Positions 1 through 7,772 of a DNA stretch of 24,185 bases are shown here, piece after piece (position 1 is the first letter of the stretch; each line of letters starts with the position of its first letter). The notes under the pieces are model-generated. The model ran no database searches. It had not been told where the DNA came from and worked only from the letters and a program-made list of their open reading frames with translations. Origin of the DNA: Alphaproteobacteria bacterium (lineage in GTDB: Bacteria > Pseudomonadota > Alphaproteobacteria > Puniceispirillales > Puniceispirillaceae); assembly GCA_011524805.1 (NCBI GenBank), contig WTJO01000041.1, positions 1 to 24,185 on the forward strand. Reading direction: 5' to 3'. Position numbers and translations under genes: made by a program.

Positions 1-250
1 GCTCAAGGGTGACTTGAGTTGACGCAGGGTATAGGTAAGGACAACTCGCTAGCAGCACCATTTTCCCTGTATCAACTTATACGCCCAGTTGAATTGTTTC
101 GCGTCATCTGTCTGCATGGTGACTGGCGCGAAAAAGATAAACCAGAATGATGTGATGCTACTAACATGTTGATCAGGATATATCTATCTGGCACTTACTG
201 TTTGAGCATCTGGCCAAACAGATAGACCAAACAGCAAAACCGGAGCCTAC
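1..250. other. Non-coding leader region at left edge
   Basis: All three forward frames hit stops within the first 22 bases, and no reverse frame stays open past base 77, so I see no gene entering from the left. The only structure is an inverted repeat at 184-225, just upstream of the first gene. No convincing -35/-10 pair was found. Confidence 0.6.
184..225. repeat. Inverted repeat upstream of metallophosphoesterase gene
   Basis: TGTTTG (199-204) pairs with CAAACA (215-220) around a 10-base loop. CTATCTG (184-190) can pair with the overlapping CAGATAG (219-225). It lies 16 bases upstream of the ribosome binding site of the gene starting at 251, so it could be an operator or the terminator of a gene further left. 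There is no clear T tract. Confidence 0.4.
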
Positions 251-1297
251 ATGCGCATTTTCATCTTTGCCATTATAGCGTTATGCATAACCTATTTGCT
301 GTATGTATATCCGTTTTTCCTGCTATCACATCTTCTATTTGGCACCCCCATCCTGCAAATATATTCGGCTCTGCTGTCCGTGATTATCTTTGCGATCGTA
401 TTTGCCTATTTTGTCACACATATCTCGACCCCCCTGATTAAAGGGCTTACACATTATGGCATGGGGCTGGGATTTCTGGGGTTCTGTATCTTTATTCCTG
501 GCTATTTGATCTCATACTTTATGCCTGATGCTAAATTTGAGATTGGCCTTGCCTTGCTGATTATCTTCATCAGTGTGGCAATTGCCAGTCTGATACAGGG
601 GCACAAAATACAGATAAAAAACTTAACATTTGAAAACGCCAAGCTGACAAAACCTGTCAAAGTGATGTTTATCAGCGATGTTCATCTAGGCTCTAATTCG
701 CGGCGTCTGCTTGATGCTATCTGCACGAAAATAGTCCAATATGAATTTGATTATCTGCTTATTGGTGGCGATTTATTTGATTCAAGTTCATTCAAGACAG
801 ATGATCTGTTGCCCTTGCGCCAGATTACCCAGCCAATCTATTTTGTTACTGGCAATCATGAATATTATGTCAGAGAGCACAATAAAAAGTTAGCGGCGCT
901 TGAGCAGTTTAATATTACTATGCTGGATAATCAGACCGCCTCTCTTGGCGAGATACATCTGATTGGGATCAGCGATAATCAATCTGCGAACACACAGGCA
1001 GATATGGCAAGAAAGCTGCTGGATACGGACAGGTTTAATTTCCTTTTGGTGCATCAGCCCTCTATCTGGGATGATATGGCAGGCGAGGTTGATCTGATGA
1101 TGTCAGGCCATACACATAATGGCCAGATTTTCCCGTTCAATCTTCTGGTGCGGATGCAGTTCAGGACTGTCTATGGCCTGTTTGAAGAACAACAATCTGC
1201 ATTATATGTCTCCTCTGGCAGTGGCACTTGGGGACCACGCATGCGGCTAGGCAGCCAGAATGAGATTGTGATGGTTGAACTTTGCCCGTCAGAATAG
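251..1297 (+). CDS. Membrane-anchored metallophosphoesterase (YkuE/YaeI-like)
   Basis: Calcineurin-type phosphoesterase of 348 residues. The N-terminal ~115 residues form about four hydrophobic segments, then comes a catalytic domain with the ordered metal-binding motifs: SDVH (142-145), GGDLFD (172-177), GNHE (201-204), His268, and GHTHNGQ (286-292). This is the arrangement of the YkuE/YaeI group, some of which hydrolyse lipid-linked phosphates such as UDP-diacylglucosamine. The substrate here cannot be read from sequence. The ATG follows GGAG by 5 bases, supporting the start. The stop overlaps the stop of the convergent photolyase gene by 9 bases. The domain order fits a membrane-tethered enzyme; the side of the membrane on which the catalytic domain lies is not certain. 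Confidence 0.88.
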   Translation: MRIFIFAIIALCITYLLYVYPFFLLSHLLFGTPILQIYSALLSVIIFAIVFAYFVTHISTPLIKGLTHYGMGLGFLGFCIFIPGYLISYFMPDAKFEIGLALLIIFISVAIASLIQGHKIQIKNLTFENAKLTKPVKVMFISDVHLGSNSRRLLDAICTKIVQYEFDYLLIGGDLFDSSSFKTDDLLPLRQITQPIYFVTGNHEYYVREHNKKLAALEQFNITMLDNQTASLGEIHLIGISDNQSANTQADMARKLLDTDRFNFLLVHQPSIWDDMAGEVDLMMSGHTHNGQIFPFNLLVRMQFRTVYGLFEEQQSALYVSSGSGTWGPRMRLGSQNEIVMVELCPSE

Positions 1298-2839
1298 CTC
1301 TAGCTGGCCTGCGGGTTTGGAACGAACATTTACCTGTCGGCGCGGATGGCGGGGCAGGCCTGCCTTTCTGCTACCATGGCGTTGCTGGATATTATCTGCT
1401 TCTGATGCAAAACTGAGCTTTTTGCGCAGCCCATGCATGATAGAGGCCGCATGCTGGCGCGCCTTCTTCTCATCAACTACCGGCATGGGATAGCCACCTA
1501 ATTTATCTTCAGCGAGCCATGGCGTGTGGATAAGCGATTGCGGCATATCATCTAGTTCAGGAATATAGCGCCTGATGAAGCTGGCTTCAGGATCCTGTTC
1601 CATACTCTGCTTCACCGGATTATAAATCCTAATGGTGTTGATGCCTGTTGTGCCAGACTGCATCTGTGCCTGACTGTAATGAATCCCCGGTTCATAATCT
1701 ACAAACAGTCTGGCAAGCAGCGGGGCTGTCTGTTGCCAGTCAAGCCACAGATGATAGCTTGCAAAGCTCATCACCATGGCGCGCATTCTGAAATTTATCC
1801 AGCCTGTATCCTGAAGGCATCTCATTACCGCATCAACAAGCGGATAGCCTGTCATGCCCGTAAGCCATGCAGAACATAGCACATCATCCTGCTGTCTTAT
1901 CCCGTCATAGGCAGAATGGGCATTTTCCCATTCCAGTGACGGCTGATCTTCAAGCTTCTGGATGAAATGGCAATGCCAGTGAAGCCTGCTTTGAAAGGAG
2001 GCAATAGACTGTCTGAAAGCTGAACGCTGTCGGGGGGATAATGCGCTATCTGGCTGGTCATGCGCCAGCAATTTTTTATGTATTTCACTTTGTTGAAACG
2101 CTGTTCTTATAGACAGCGTCCCCCATGCAAGATGTGGAGAGATGCGGCTGCATGCGTGAGGCGCAGTCACAGGTGAGGACATTTCTGTTCTGTAATTCAC
2201 ACCCGAGACAGTTAAAAATCTGTCCAGCAATGTATGTGCTTCAGCACTGCCGCCTATCTGCCGGCCGTAACATGGATCATCTGGTAGCCTCAGCTGTTGT
2301 GCAGATGGCATATCTTCTGTGTCAATATCCGAGATGCAGTCCAGCCTGTGGGGCGCAGGCAGGCAGGGTTGTGACATCTGGCTGTCCCATGCTTTTGCCC
2401 AGCCTGTTCGGCTTTTCAGCCCTCTGATAACACCATGCTGCTGATATTCATATAGTGCGATACCTCTGGATTGTGCCCAGCTACGCACCGCACGATCACG
2501 CTGATATGTCCAGTTATTGTGAGTTTCCTGATGGGCATAAATCCCCTCAATCTCATACAGGCCGGACAGCTGTTCTAGCACAGCACAGACCTCGCCTGTG
2601 CGTACCACAAGTTCAGCACCAAGAGCGCGCAATGCCTGAGCCAGCGAGAGGGCAGATTCGCGCATAAATGCAAATTGTCTGGCTGAACTGTCAGGCTGTG
2701 CCCAGAAGTCAGGTTCTATTACCAGAAGCGGTAGAATTTTTCCGCCCTTTTCTGCTTGGTTCTGGGCGGCGTGATATAGCGGGGCATGATCGTCAATGCG
2801 CAAATCACGCTTGAACCAGACAATCTTTACCTGCGACAT
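1289..2839 (-). CDS. Cryptochrome/deoxyribodipyrimidine photolyase family protein
   Basis: Flavoprotein of 516 residues, the normal size for the family. The N-terminus (VKIVWFKRDLRIDDHAPL, 4-21) is the classic alpha/beta antenna domain, and FAD-binding motifs fill the C-terminal half: TGYPLVDAVMRCL (330-342), TGWINFRMRAM (345-355) and the YNPVKQ...QDPEASFIRRY stretch (406-425). The family uses blue light to reverse UV pyrimidine dimers or acts as a photoreceptor. The four-cysteine Fe-S signature of the FeS-BCP branch is not evident. The start is supported by AGAGG 8 bases upstream. It lies 32 bases after the TPR-protein gene on the same strand, so the two may be co-transcribed. CPD repair versus a cryptochrome-like role cannot be decided here, so no symbol is given. 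Confidence 0.9.
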   Translation of the reverse strand: MSQVKIVWFKRDLRIDDHAPLYHAAQNQAEKGGKILPLLVIEPDFWAQPDSSARQFAFMRESALSLAQALRALGAELVVRTGEVCAVLEQLSGLYEIEGIYAHQETHNNWTYQRDRAVRSWAQSRGIALYEYQQHGVIRGLKSRTGWAKAWDSQMSQPCLPAPHRLDCISDIDTEDMPSAQQLRLPDDPCYGRQIGGSAEAHTLLDRFLTVSGVNYRTEMSSPVTAPHACSRISPHLAWGTLSIRTAFQQSEIHKKLLAHDQPDSALSPRQRSAFRQSIASFQSRLHWHCHFIQKLEDQPSLEWENAHSAYDGIRQQDDVLCSAWLTGMTGYPLVDAVMRCLQDTGWINFRMRAMVMSFASYHLWLDWQQTAPLLARLFVDYEPGIHYSQAQMQSGTTGINTIRIYNPVKQSMEQDPEASFIRRYIPELDDMPQSLIHTPWLAEDKLGGYPMPVVDEKKARQHAASIMHGLRKKLSFASEADNIQQRHGSRKAGLPRHPRRQVNVRSKPAGQLELF

Positions 2840-2871
2840 TGATTATGCCTCTTGCCCCTTTATCGCTATGG

Positions 2872-3360
2872 CTAGCTATTTTTCTGCTTATGCCGTTTGA
2901 TAGCGGCGGCAAGCATATCTCTGTCCTTGCAGTTAAATGAACATAGGCTGTCCAGCTTTTCCAGCAAGGCTTCTGCGTTTTCTAGCTGGTTCAGGCTAAG
3001 ATACATCTCACCCATATATTCCATTGCTCTGGTATGTTCAGGATCAAGTGTCAATGCTGTTGCATAGGCAGATTTGGCAGTATCAAAATCACCTATTTTT
3101 CTGGCACTAAACCCAAGTAGATTCCAGCCATCTGCATCATCAGGGCTGATTGAGACCTGCTGTTTTAGCAACTCAAAGGCACGTTCGTAATTTTCGTCCG
3201 AAATATGTTTAGTGGCTGTCTTCATCAGATAGGACTGTTTTTTCGTGCCTGATTGCTGATAGCTGCCAGATGAGCTGTCGCTACTACTGCCAGCCGCAAA
3301 TGCAGCCCCTGACATTGAGAGACACAAAACAACCATCGCTGAAAACATATATCTGAACAT
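2872..3360 (-). CDS. Exported TPR-repeat protein
   Basis: The frame is open to 3468, but the best start is the ATG at 3360: it is preceded by AGGTGG at good spacing and begins a clean signal peptide (MFRYMFSAMVVLCLSMSGAAFA, cut after residue 22). The 162-residue product then has a Ser/Gly-rich linker (24-38) and about three tetratricopeptide repeats (roughly 57-137; for example DADGWNLLGFSARKIGDFD, 75-93). Cys140 and Cys144 sit near the C-terminus and could form a disulfide. TPRs mediate protein-protein contacts; the partner is unknown. The protein is probably periplasmic. The photolyase gene follows 32 bases downstream, but a functional link is not obvious. Confidence 0.78.
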   Translation of the reverse strand: MFRYMFSAMVVLCLSMSGAAFAAGSSSDSSSGSYQQSGTKKQSYLMKTATKHISDENYERAFELLKQQVSISPDDADGWNLLGFSARKIGDFDTAKSAYATALTLDPEHTRAMEYMGEMYLSLNQLENAEALLEKLDSLCSFNCKDRDMLAAAIKRHKQKNS

Positions 3361-3388
3361 GATGCACCACCTGTAATAACAACGCCGC

Positions 3389-3406
3389 GCCTGATATGGA
3401 TCAGGC
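3389..3406 (-). terminator. Hairpin between zinc-ribbon and TPR genes
   Basis: A perfect 7-bp stem, GCCTGAT/ATCAGGC, with an ATGG loop. It lies downstream of the zinc-ribbon gene on the minus strand and is followed there by a weak T-rich stretch (GTTGTTATT). It could end that transcript or be part of the TPR-gene leader. Confidence 0.3.
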
Positions 3407-3512
3407 CTGATTATCCTAAGATAGTGCGCGCAACAAATGCTGCCACCCCTCTGGCATTGTCTATCCACAGGGCGGGAGGTGCTATATGCTGGTATGGCTG
3501 ATTATTGGCGGG

Positions 3513-3701
3513 CTATACGCTACAGGCCATATCTTCACCACAGCATAGAGGCGATTTGATTTTACCTTCGCAAGATGGGCATCTTGCTATCTGGACTGTT
3601 CTATCGCCCAGATCAAGGCTGGCATCTTCAAGGGGCACATTGCATTTGGCGCATGTTGTATTTACCGCCATGCCACATTTTCCGCATTCATAGGTCGCCA
3701 T
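3513..3701 (-). CDS. Small cysteine-rich zinc-ribbon protein
   Basis: A 62-residue protein with nine cysteines. There are three CxxC knuckles (Cys6/9, Cys17/20, Cys41/44) and a C-terminal CCGEDMAC segment (53-60), so it should bind one or two zinc ions or another metal. The start is taken at the ATG at 3701, seven codons inside the longest frame, because AGGAGG lies 5 bases upstream. I recall similar short proteins of unknown function from marine alphaproteobacteria, but cannot confirm this by search. It is transcribed in the same direction as pepF, 101 bases after it. Function unknown. Confidence 0.75.
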   Translation of the reverse strand: MATYECGKCGMAVNTTCAKCNVPLEDASLDLGDRTVQIARCPSCEGKIKSPLCCGEDMACSV

Positions 3702-3802
3702 CACATCCTCCTGTAGCTGCACAGATTGCCGAGATTCTCAGCCTAACACCATCTACAGGCGGTTTCAAATGGTTTGATTTTCAGGATATGCCGGATAAGT
3801 GG

Positions 3803-5569
3803 CTATAGCGTTTCCAGCTCGTCAATCATTGCGCTTATCATATCAAGACCAAGATGCCAGAAGGCCTTATCTGTTGCATCAAGCCCGAATACCTGAAGTG
3901 CAGCATCATAACGCACTGTTCCGCCCGCGCTTAACAGACCTTTATAATTGGCAATAAAGCTTTGCTGTTCTGTAACGCCAGACGTCCGGTATTTCTGCCA
4001 TAGTGCATTTACCAGACAGTCGCCGAAGGCATAGGCATAGACATAGAATGGCGTATGGATAAAGTGCGGAATATAGCTCCAGACAGGCCGGTAGCTTTCA
4101 TCAAGATAAACAGCAGGCCCAAGCGCCTGAGTTTGTGTTTCCATCCAGATATCGCCAAGCATCTCGGCAGATAATTCGCCCTGTTTGCGGCTATCATGTA
4201 CACGCGTTTCGAAATTGTGAAAGGCTATCTGGCGGACAACCGTATTCATCATATCTTCTACCTTGCCAGCCAGCAAAAAGCGGCGTCTGGCAGGATCATC
4301 TGTTCTGTCCATCAACGATGTGAAGGCCAGCATCTCGGCAAAGACCGAGGCTGTTTCTGCCAGCGTCAGCGGCGTATCAGCCATCAGATAGCCTTGCGGG
4401 CCAGCCAGTATCTGATGCACGCCATGCCCCATTTCATGCGCAAGCGTCATCACATCACGGGACTTACCATCGAAATTCATCAGAATATAGGGATGGGCTG
4501 ACGGGACGGTCGGATGCGAAAACGCACCAGAGGTCTTGCCTGAACGGATAGCGGCATCAATCCAGCTTTTATCAAAGAACTGGCCTGCCAGACCTGCCAT
4601 GCCATCATCAAAGCTGCCAAAGGCAGACATCACAATATCCTGAGCCTCATTCCAGCTAAAGCGTCTGTCATCATCCCCCGGCAGAGGCGCATTCCTGTCC
4701 CACCAGTTAAGCTGTTTGACCCCCATCCAGTCTGCTTTCATCTGGTAATAGCGATGGGCGATATCCGGCATCCGGGAGGTTACAGCCTCTGCCAGCGCAT
4801 CTACCGTGACATCATCTACATCATTTGCCAGATTGCGGGCTGAAACAGGCCGCCCAAAGCCGCGCCATCTATCGTCAATTTCTTTGTCTTTTACAATCGT
4901 GTTCATAATCAGACAGAAGAGCCGCTGATGGCTGTCCATCTGTGATGAAAAAGACTGCCCAGCCTCACGGCGTGTTTCGGCATCTGTATCAGAGAGCGCA
5001 TTCAGAATTTCGGACTCGCTGACCTCGCCGCCCTTGAAGGGGAAGCGCATCGCTGTCATGGTCTCGTCAAACAGCCTGACCCACGCACCGCGCCCTGTGG
5101 GCGAACGCTCGACCAGCATCTGTTCCAGCCGCGTTTCAAGCTGATAGGGTGCGCCAAGGCGCAATCGTCTAAGCCATGGCTCAAAGGCATAAAATTCAGG
5201 TGTCTTTAGCGCTGTCTGGTAGGCGTCCTCATCCATCTCTGCCAGTTCAAGCTCAATAAATAACAGCCCTGATGACAGATCAGACAAGGCTTCTCTGACA
5301 TTCTGCGCACGGCTGGCATTCTCGGCATTTGACATATCGGCGGCAAAGGCCAAATCAGCATGCGACATCATCCGTGACAGGGTTTCCGATATCTCCTGAT
5401 AGCTGGCAATCACATCGGCAAGTATCTCTGCTGGCTGGCTGGCAAGACTGCCTTTATGGACAGACAGCGCCTCTGTTTTCTGGCGCGCATCTGCCAGATC
5501 TGCCTGACGTGTTGCCTCGTCATCGGTATAAAGTTCAGTCAAATCCCAGCTAGGTAATGCATCATCCAT
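3803..5569 (-). CDS. pepF: Oligoendopeptidase F, M3 metallopeptidase
   Basis: Cytosolic zinc oligopeptidase of 588 residues, typical for the proteobacterial M3B (PepF/PF01432) branch. The thermolysin-like zinc motif HEMGH is at 378-382 and the third ligand is in LAETASVFAEM (Glu405). An N-terminal helical cap with a PepF-type opening (LPSWDLTELY, 5-14) precedes it. No signal peptide is seen. It cleaves short peptides and probably helps recycle peptides. The ATG at 5569 begins a normal family N-terminus, although its ribosome binding site is weak (TTGAG). It sits 72 bases after the DUF3833 lipoprotein gene on the same strand. Confidence 0.93.
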   Translation of the reverse strand: MDDALPSWDLTELYTDDEATRQADLADARQKTEALSVHKGSLASQPAEILADVIASYQEISETLSRMMSHADLAFAADMSNAENASRAQNVREALSDLSSGLLFIELELAEMDEDAYQTALKTPEFYAFEPWLRRLRLGAPYQLETRLEQMLVERSPTGRGAWVRLFDETMTAMRFPFKGGEVSESEILNALSDTDAETRREAGQSFSSQMDSHQRLFCLIMNTIVKDKEIDDRWRGFGRPVSARNLANDVDDVTVDALAEAVTSRMPDIAHRYYQMKADWMGVKQLNWWDRNAPLPGDDDRRFSWNEAQDIVMSAFGSFDDGMAGLAGQFFDKSWIDAAIRSGKTSGAFSHPTVPSAHPYILMNFDGKSRDVMTLAHEMGHGVHQILAGPQGYLMADTPLTLAETASVFAEMLAFTSLMDRTDDPARRRFLLAGKVEDMMNTVVRQIAFHNFETRVHDSRKQGELSAEMLGDIWMETQTQALGPAVYLDESYRPVWSYIPHFIHTPFYVYAYAFGDCLVNALWQKYRTSGVTEQQSFIANYKGLLSAGGTVRYDAALQVFGLDATDKAFWHLGLDMISAMIDELETL

Positions 5570-5613
5570 CAGCTCAATAATCCGTAAAAAGTAGTTACTA
5601 AAGACCAGTGATA

Positions 5614-5625
5614 CTATCTAGATAG
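5614..5625. repeat. 12-bp perfect palindrome
   Basis: CTATCTAGATAG is its own reverse complement. It lies in the 72-base gap between the DUF3833 lipoprotein gene and pepF, about 45 bases upstream of the pepF start. It may be an operator or chance, because CTATC/GATAG words are common in this DNA. Confidence 0.35.
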
Positions 5626-5641
5626 GGTCAAAGTGGCCAGA

Positions 5642-6259
5642 TTACCATCTTTCAAGCTGAAAATTATTGTCTGCCAGTTCTGACTGTGCCAGCTTGCCAC
5701 GCAAAAATACTAGCGTAACCGTACCTAGCTCAACACCCCATTTGGTTACATGGGCTCTGTTTATCGCCAGATTATCACTCATCTGATAGATAAAATCATC
5801 AAAGCGCACTTCGATATCATTATCGCCTATCGCCAGTTCAATATCATATGACCAGCTTAGCACATTGCCAGCTGCCTTGCCTGTCGCGGTGCCCGTGACA
5901 TCATCTGCACTGCCTTCATAGCGGATGAAGCCATCTTTGGTTTGCGTAGAGGTGATTGTCCAGATGCGCTGTGCCTGCTCGCCATCATCATAGAGAAATT
6001 GTTCATCCAGTATCAGCTTGCCCTGTTCTGTACGGCCGTCAATATGCACTCTGAATTGCCGCTTCAGCTGGCCAAACCTGTCTTCAAAAATGCCATAGGC
6101 AATGGTTTCACCTGCAAAAAACTCGGCCAGTGATAGGCTTGGCTTACCTTCTTTGAATCTGTCAATATTAGGGGCAGAACAGCCCGATAGCATCAATAAC
6201 ACAGACCCAAGCACGGAGCCTATCAAAAGGGCGGCAATCTGGCGGTATCTGACTGTCAT
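5642..6259 (-). CDS. DUF3833 family lipoprotein
   Basis: A 205-residue protein resembling the DUF3833 family. It opens with a signal sequence ending in a lipobox (LSGC, Cys27), so it should be lipid-anchored on the periplasmic side. The rest is predicted beta-rich, including FFAGETIAYGIFEDRFGQLKR-type text and a run of alternating strands. The start at 6259 is chosen over the longer frame (to 6301) because AGGA lies about 7 bases upstream and the signal peptide begins directly. No function is established for the family. It is divergent from the MFS gene across 231 bases and may be co-transcribed with pepF. Confidence 0.8.
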   Translation of the reverse strand: MTVRYRQIAALLIGSVLGSVLLMLSGCSAPNIDRFKEGKPSLSLAEFFAGETIAYGIFEDRFGQLKRQFRVHIDGRTEQGKLILDEQFLYDDGEQAQRIWTITSTQTKDGFIRYEGSADDVTGTATGKAAGNVLSWSYDIELAIGDNDIEVRFDDFIYQMSDNLAINRAHVTKWGVELGTVTLVFLRGKLAQSELADNNFQLERW

Positions 6260-6490
6260 AACGGGGTCCTCTATACTGTCTGTCTGGCCTGTCGGGAGCA
6301 TGTAGGGGATATACGTAGTGCCGGCTAAACTGGATGGCCGCTCTGGTCTGACAGGCGGGCATAGCTGGCAAAGCTGGACAGGGCTGGCTATTTTCTGATA
6401 GCGCTAGAGCCATAGCTATTTGTCTGCACACTATCTGGTATGGCCAAAAGACAGACCAGCGAAAAATGATGCAAAACAGAAGAGACACAC

Positions 6491-7771
6491 GTGACCCCTG
6501 CCCGCCAGATTGCTACCTCTGCTTTTATCCGTTCTGAATGGCGGTTTATGCTCTATGGCATTTTGATGTCGCTATGGTCATCTTTTGGCCAGACCTTTTT
6601 TATCTCGCTATTTTCCTATGAAATACGCAGTGATCTGGGGCTGAGCCATGGCGCTTTTGGCAGCTATTACGCGATTGCAACCACCTTGTCTGCATGCACC
6701 CTGTTCTGGCTTGGCAAGCTGGCTGATTCAGTTTCTGTGCCACGCCTATCACTGATGACCATGGGGGCAGTCTGTCTGGCGGCGATGCATTTTTCCACGG
6801 TAAGCGGGGTTGCAAGCCTGTGTTTTGGCATCTATCTGTTGCGGCTTTCAGGTCAGGGCATGATGTATCATGTCTTTTCAACTGCGATGGGCAGACGCTA
6901 TCAGGCGGCACGTGGGCGCGCCCTTGCCTTTAGCGGGTTCGGGATGAATATTGGCGAGGCCATTTTTCCCGTGCTGGTAATACTGGCGCTAGGATTTATA
7001 GACTGGCGGCTGATATGGCTGATACTGCCTGTTCTTGCTTTTGCCAGTTTCGCGCCTGTCATTCCGGCCTTGTGCCAGCGCACCAAATATCAAGATGGCC
7101 CCGGCAGAGACAGGCCTGTTTCAGATAGTGTGATACCGCAGATAGATGACAGCGCACCCACTGATATGCCAGAGATCAGACGCTATCAGGTCAAAGGCGA
7201 TATTATATTCTGGGCTGTGATTATCTGGCTGATGATGATTCCCGGCTTTGTGATTACAGGGCTGTTTTTCCACCAGATTCATATTGCCCAGCTAAAAGAG
7301 GTGCCGCTATGGGCATGGTCGGCAAATTATATCTGGTATGCGATTGCGGCGATTGGCGGGGCGGTGCTATCAGGCATCATGATCGACAGATTCAGCGCCC
7401 ATAAAATTGCCAGCTTTGTGCAGATATTTCTGCTGGTAGCGATAATTATGCTGTATCTGGCAGAAACCCCGTTCTGGCTGGCAGTATTTTTTGTGTTGTT
7501 TGGCGCGTCTGGCGGGGTGATGCAACCTGTGATTAACGCACTTCTGGCAGAACGCTATGGCACCAGATGGCTTGGCGAGATAAAGGCACTTGCCTCACCG
7601 CTAAATGTATTTTCAAGCGCATTATCACCTGCGGTGATGGGCTGGATGATAGATAGCGGCTTTGGGCTGGACGGGCTGAGCGTGATGCTGGCCGCGATGG
7701 CAGGCATAAATATCATCATGCCCTTTATCTGGTTCAATCTGCTTGACCGCACCAGCTTTACCCCGAAGTAG
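6491..7771 (+). CDS. Major facilitator superfamily transporter
   Basis: An integral membrane protein of 426 residues with about 12 predicted hydrophobic helices in two halves, split by a polar loop at roughly 200-235. The first half has a Gly/Arg-rich cytosolic loop after the early helices (WLGKLADSVSVPRLSLM), and the second half has the equivalent GIMIDRFSAHKI. These are degenerate MFS motif-A positions. The substrate is not predictable. The start is GTG, with AAGAG 6 bases upstream; an internal ATG at 6548 lacks a good ribosome binding site. The stop is 1 base from the end of the convergent DUF3422 gene, so the genes leave no room for a separate terminator. Confidence 0.87.
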   Translation: MTPARQIATSAFIRSEWRFMLYGILMSLWSSFGQTFFISLFSYEIRSDLGLSHGAFGSYYAIATTLSACTLFWLGKLADSVSVPRLSLMTMGAVCLAAMHFSTVSGVASLCFGIYLLRLSGQGMMYHVFSTAMGRRYQAARGRALAFSGFGMNIGEAIFPVLVILALGFIDWRLIWLILPVLAFASFAPVIPALCQRTKYQDGPGRDRPVSDSVIPQIDDSAPTDMPEIRRYQVKGDIIFWAVIIWLMMIPGFVITGLFFHQIHIAQLKEVPLWAWSANYIWYAIAAIGGAVLSGIMIDRFSAHKIASFVQIFLLVAIIMLYLAETPFWLAVFFVLFGASGGVMQPVINALLAERYGTRWLGEIKALASPLNVFSSALSPAVMGWMIDSGFGLDGLSVMLAAMAGINIIMPFIWFNLLDRTSFTPK

Positions 7772-7772
7772 A

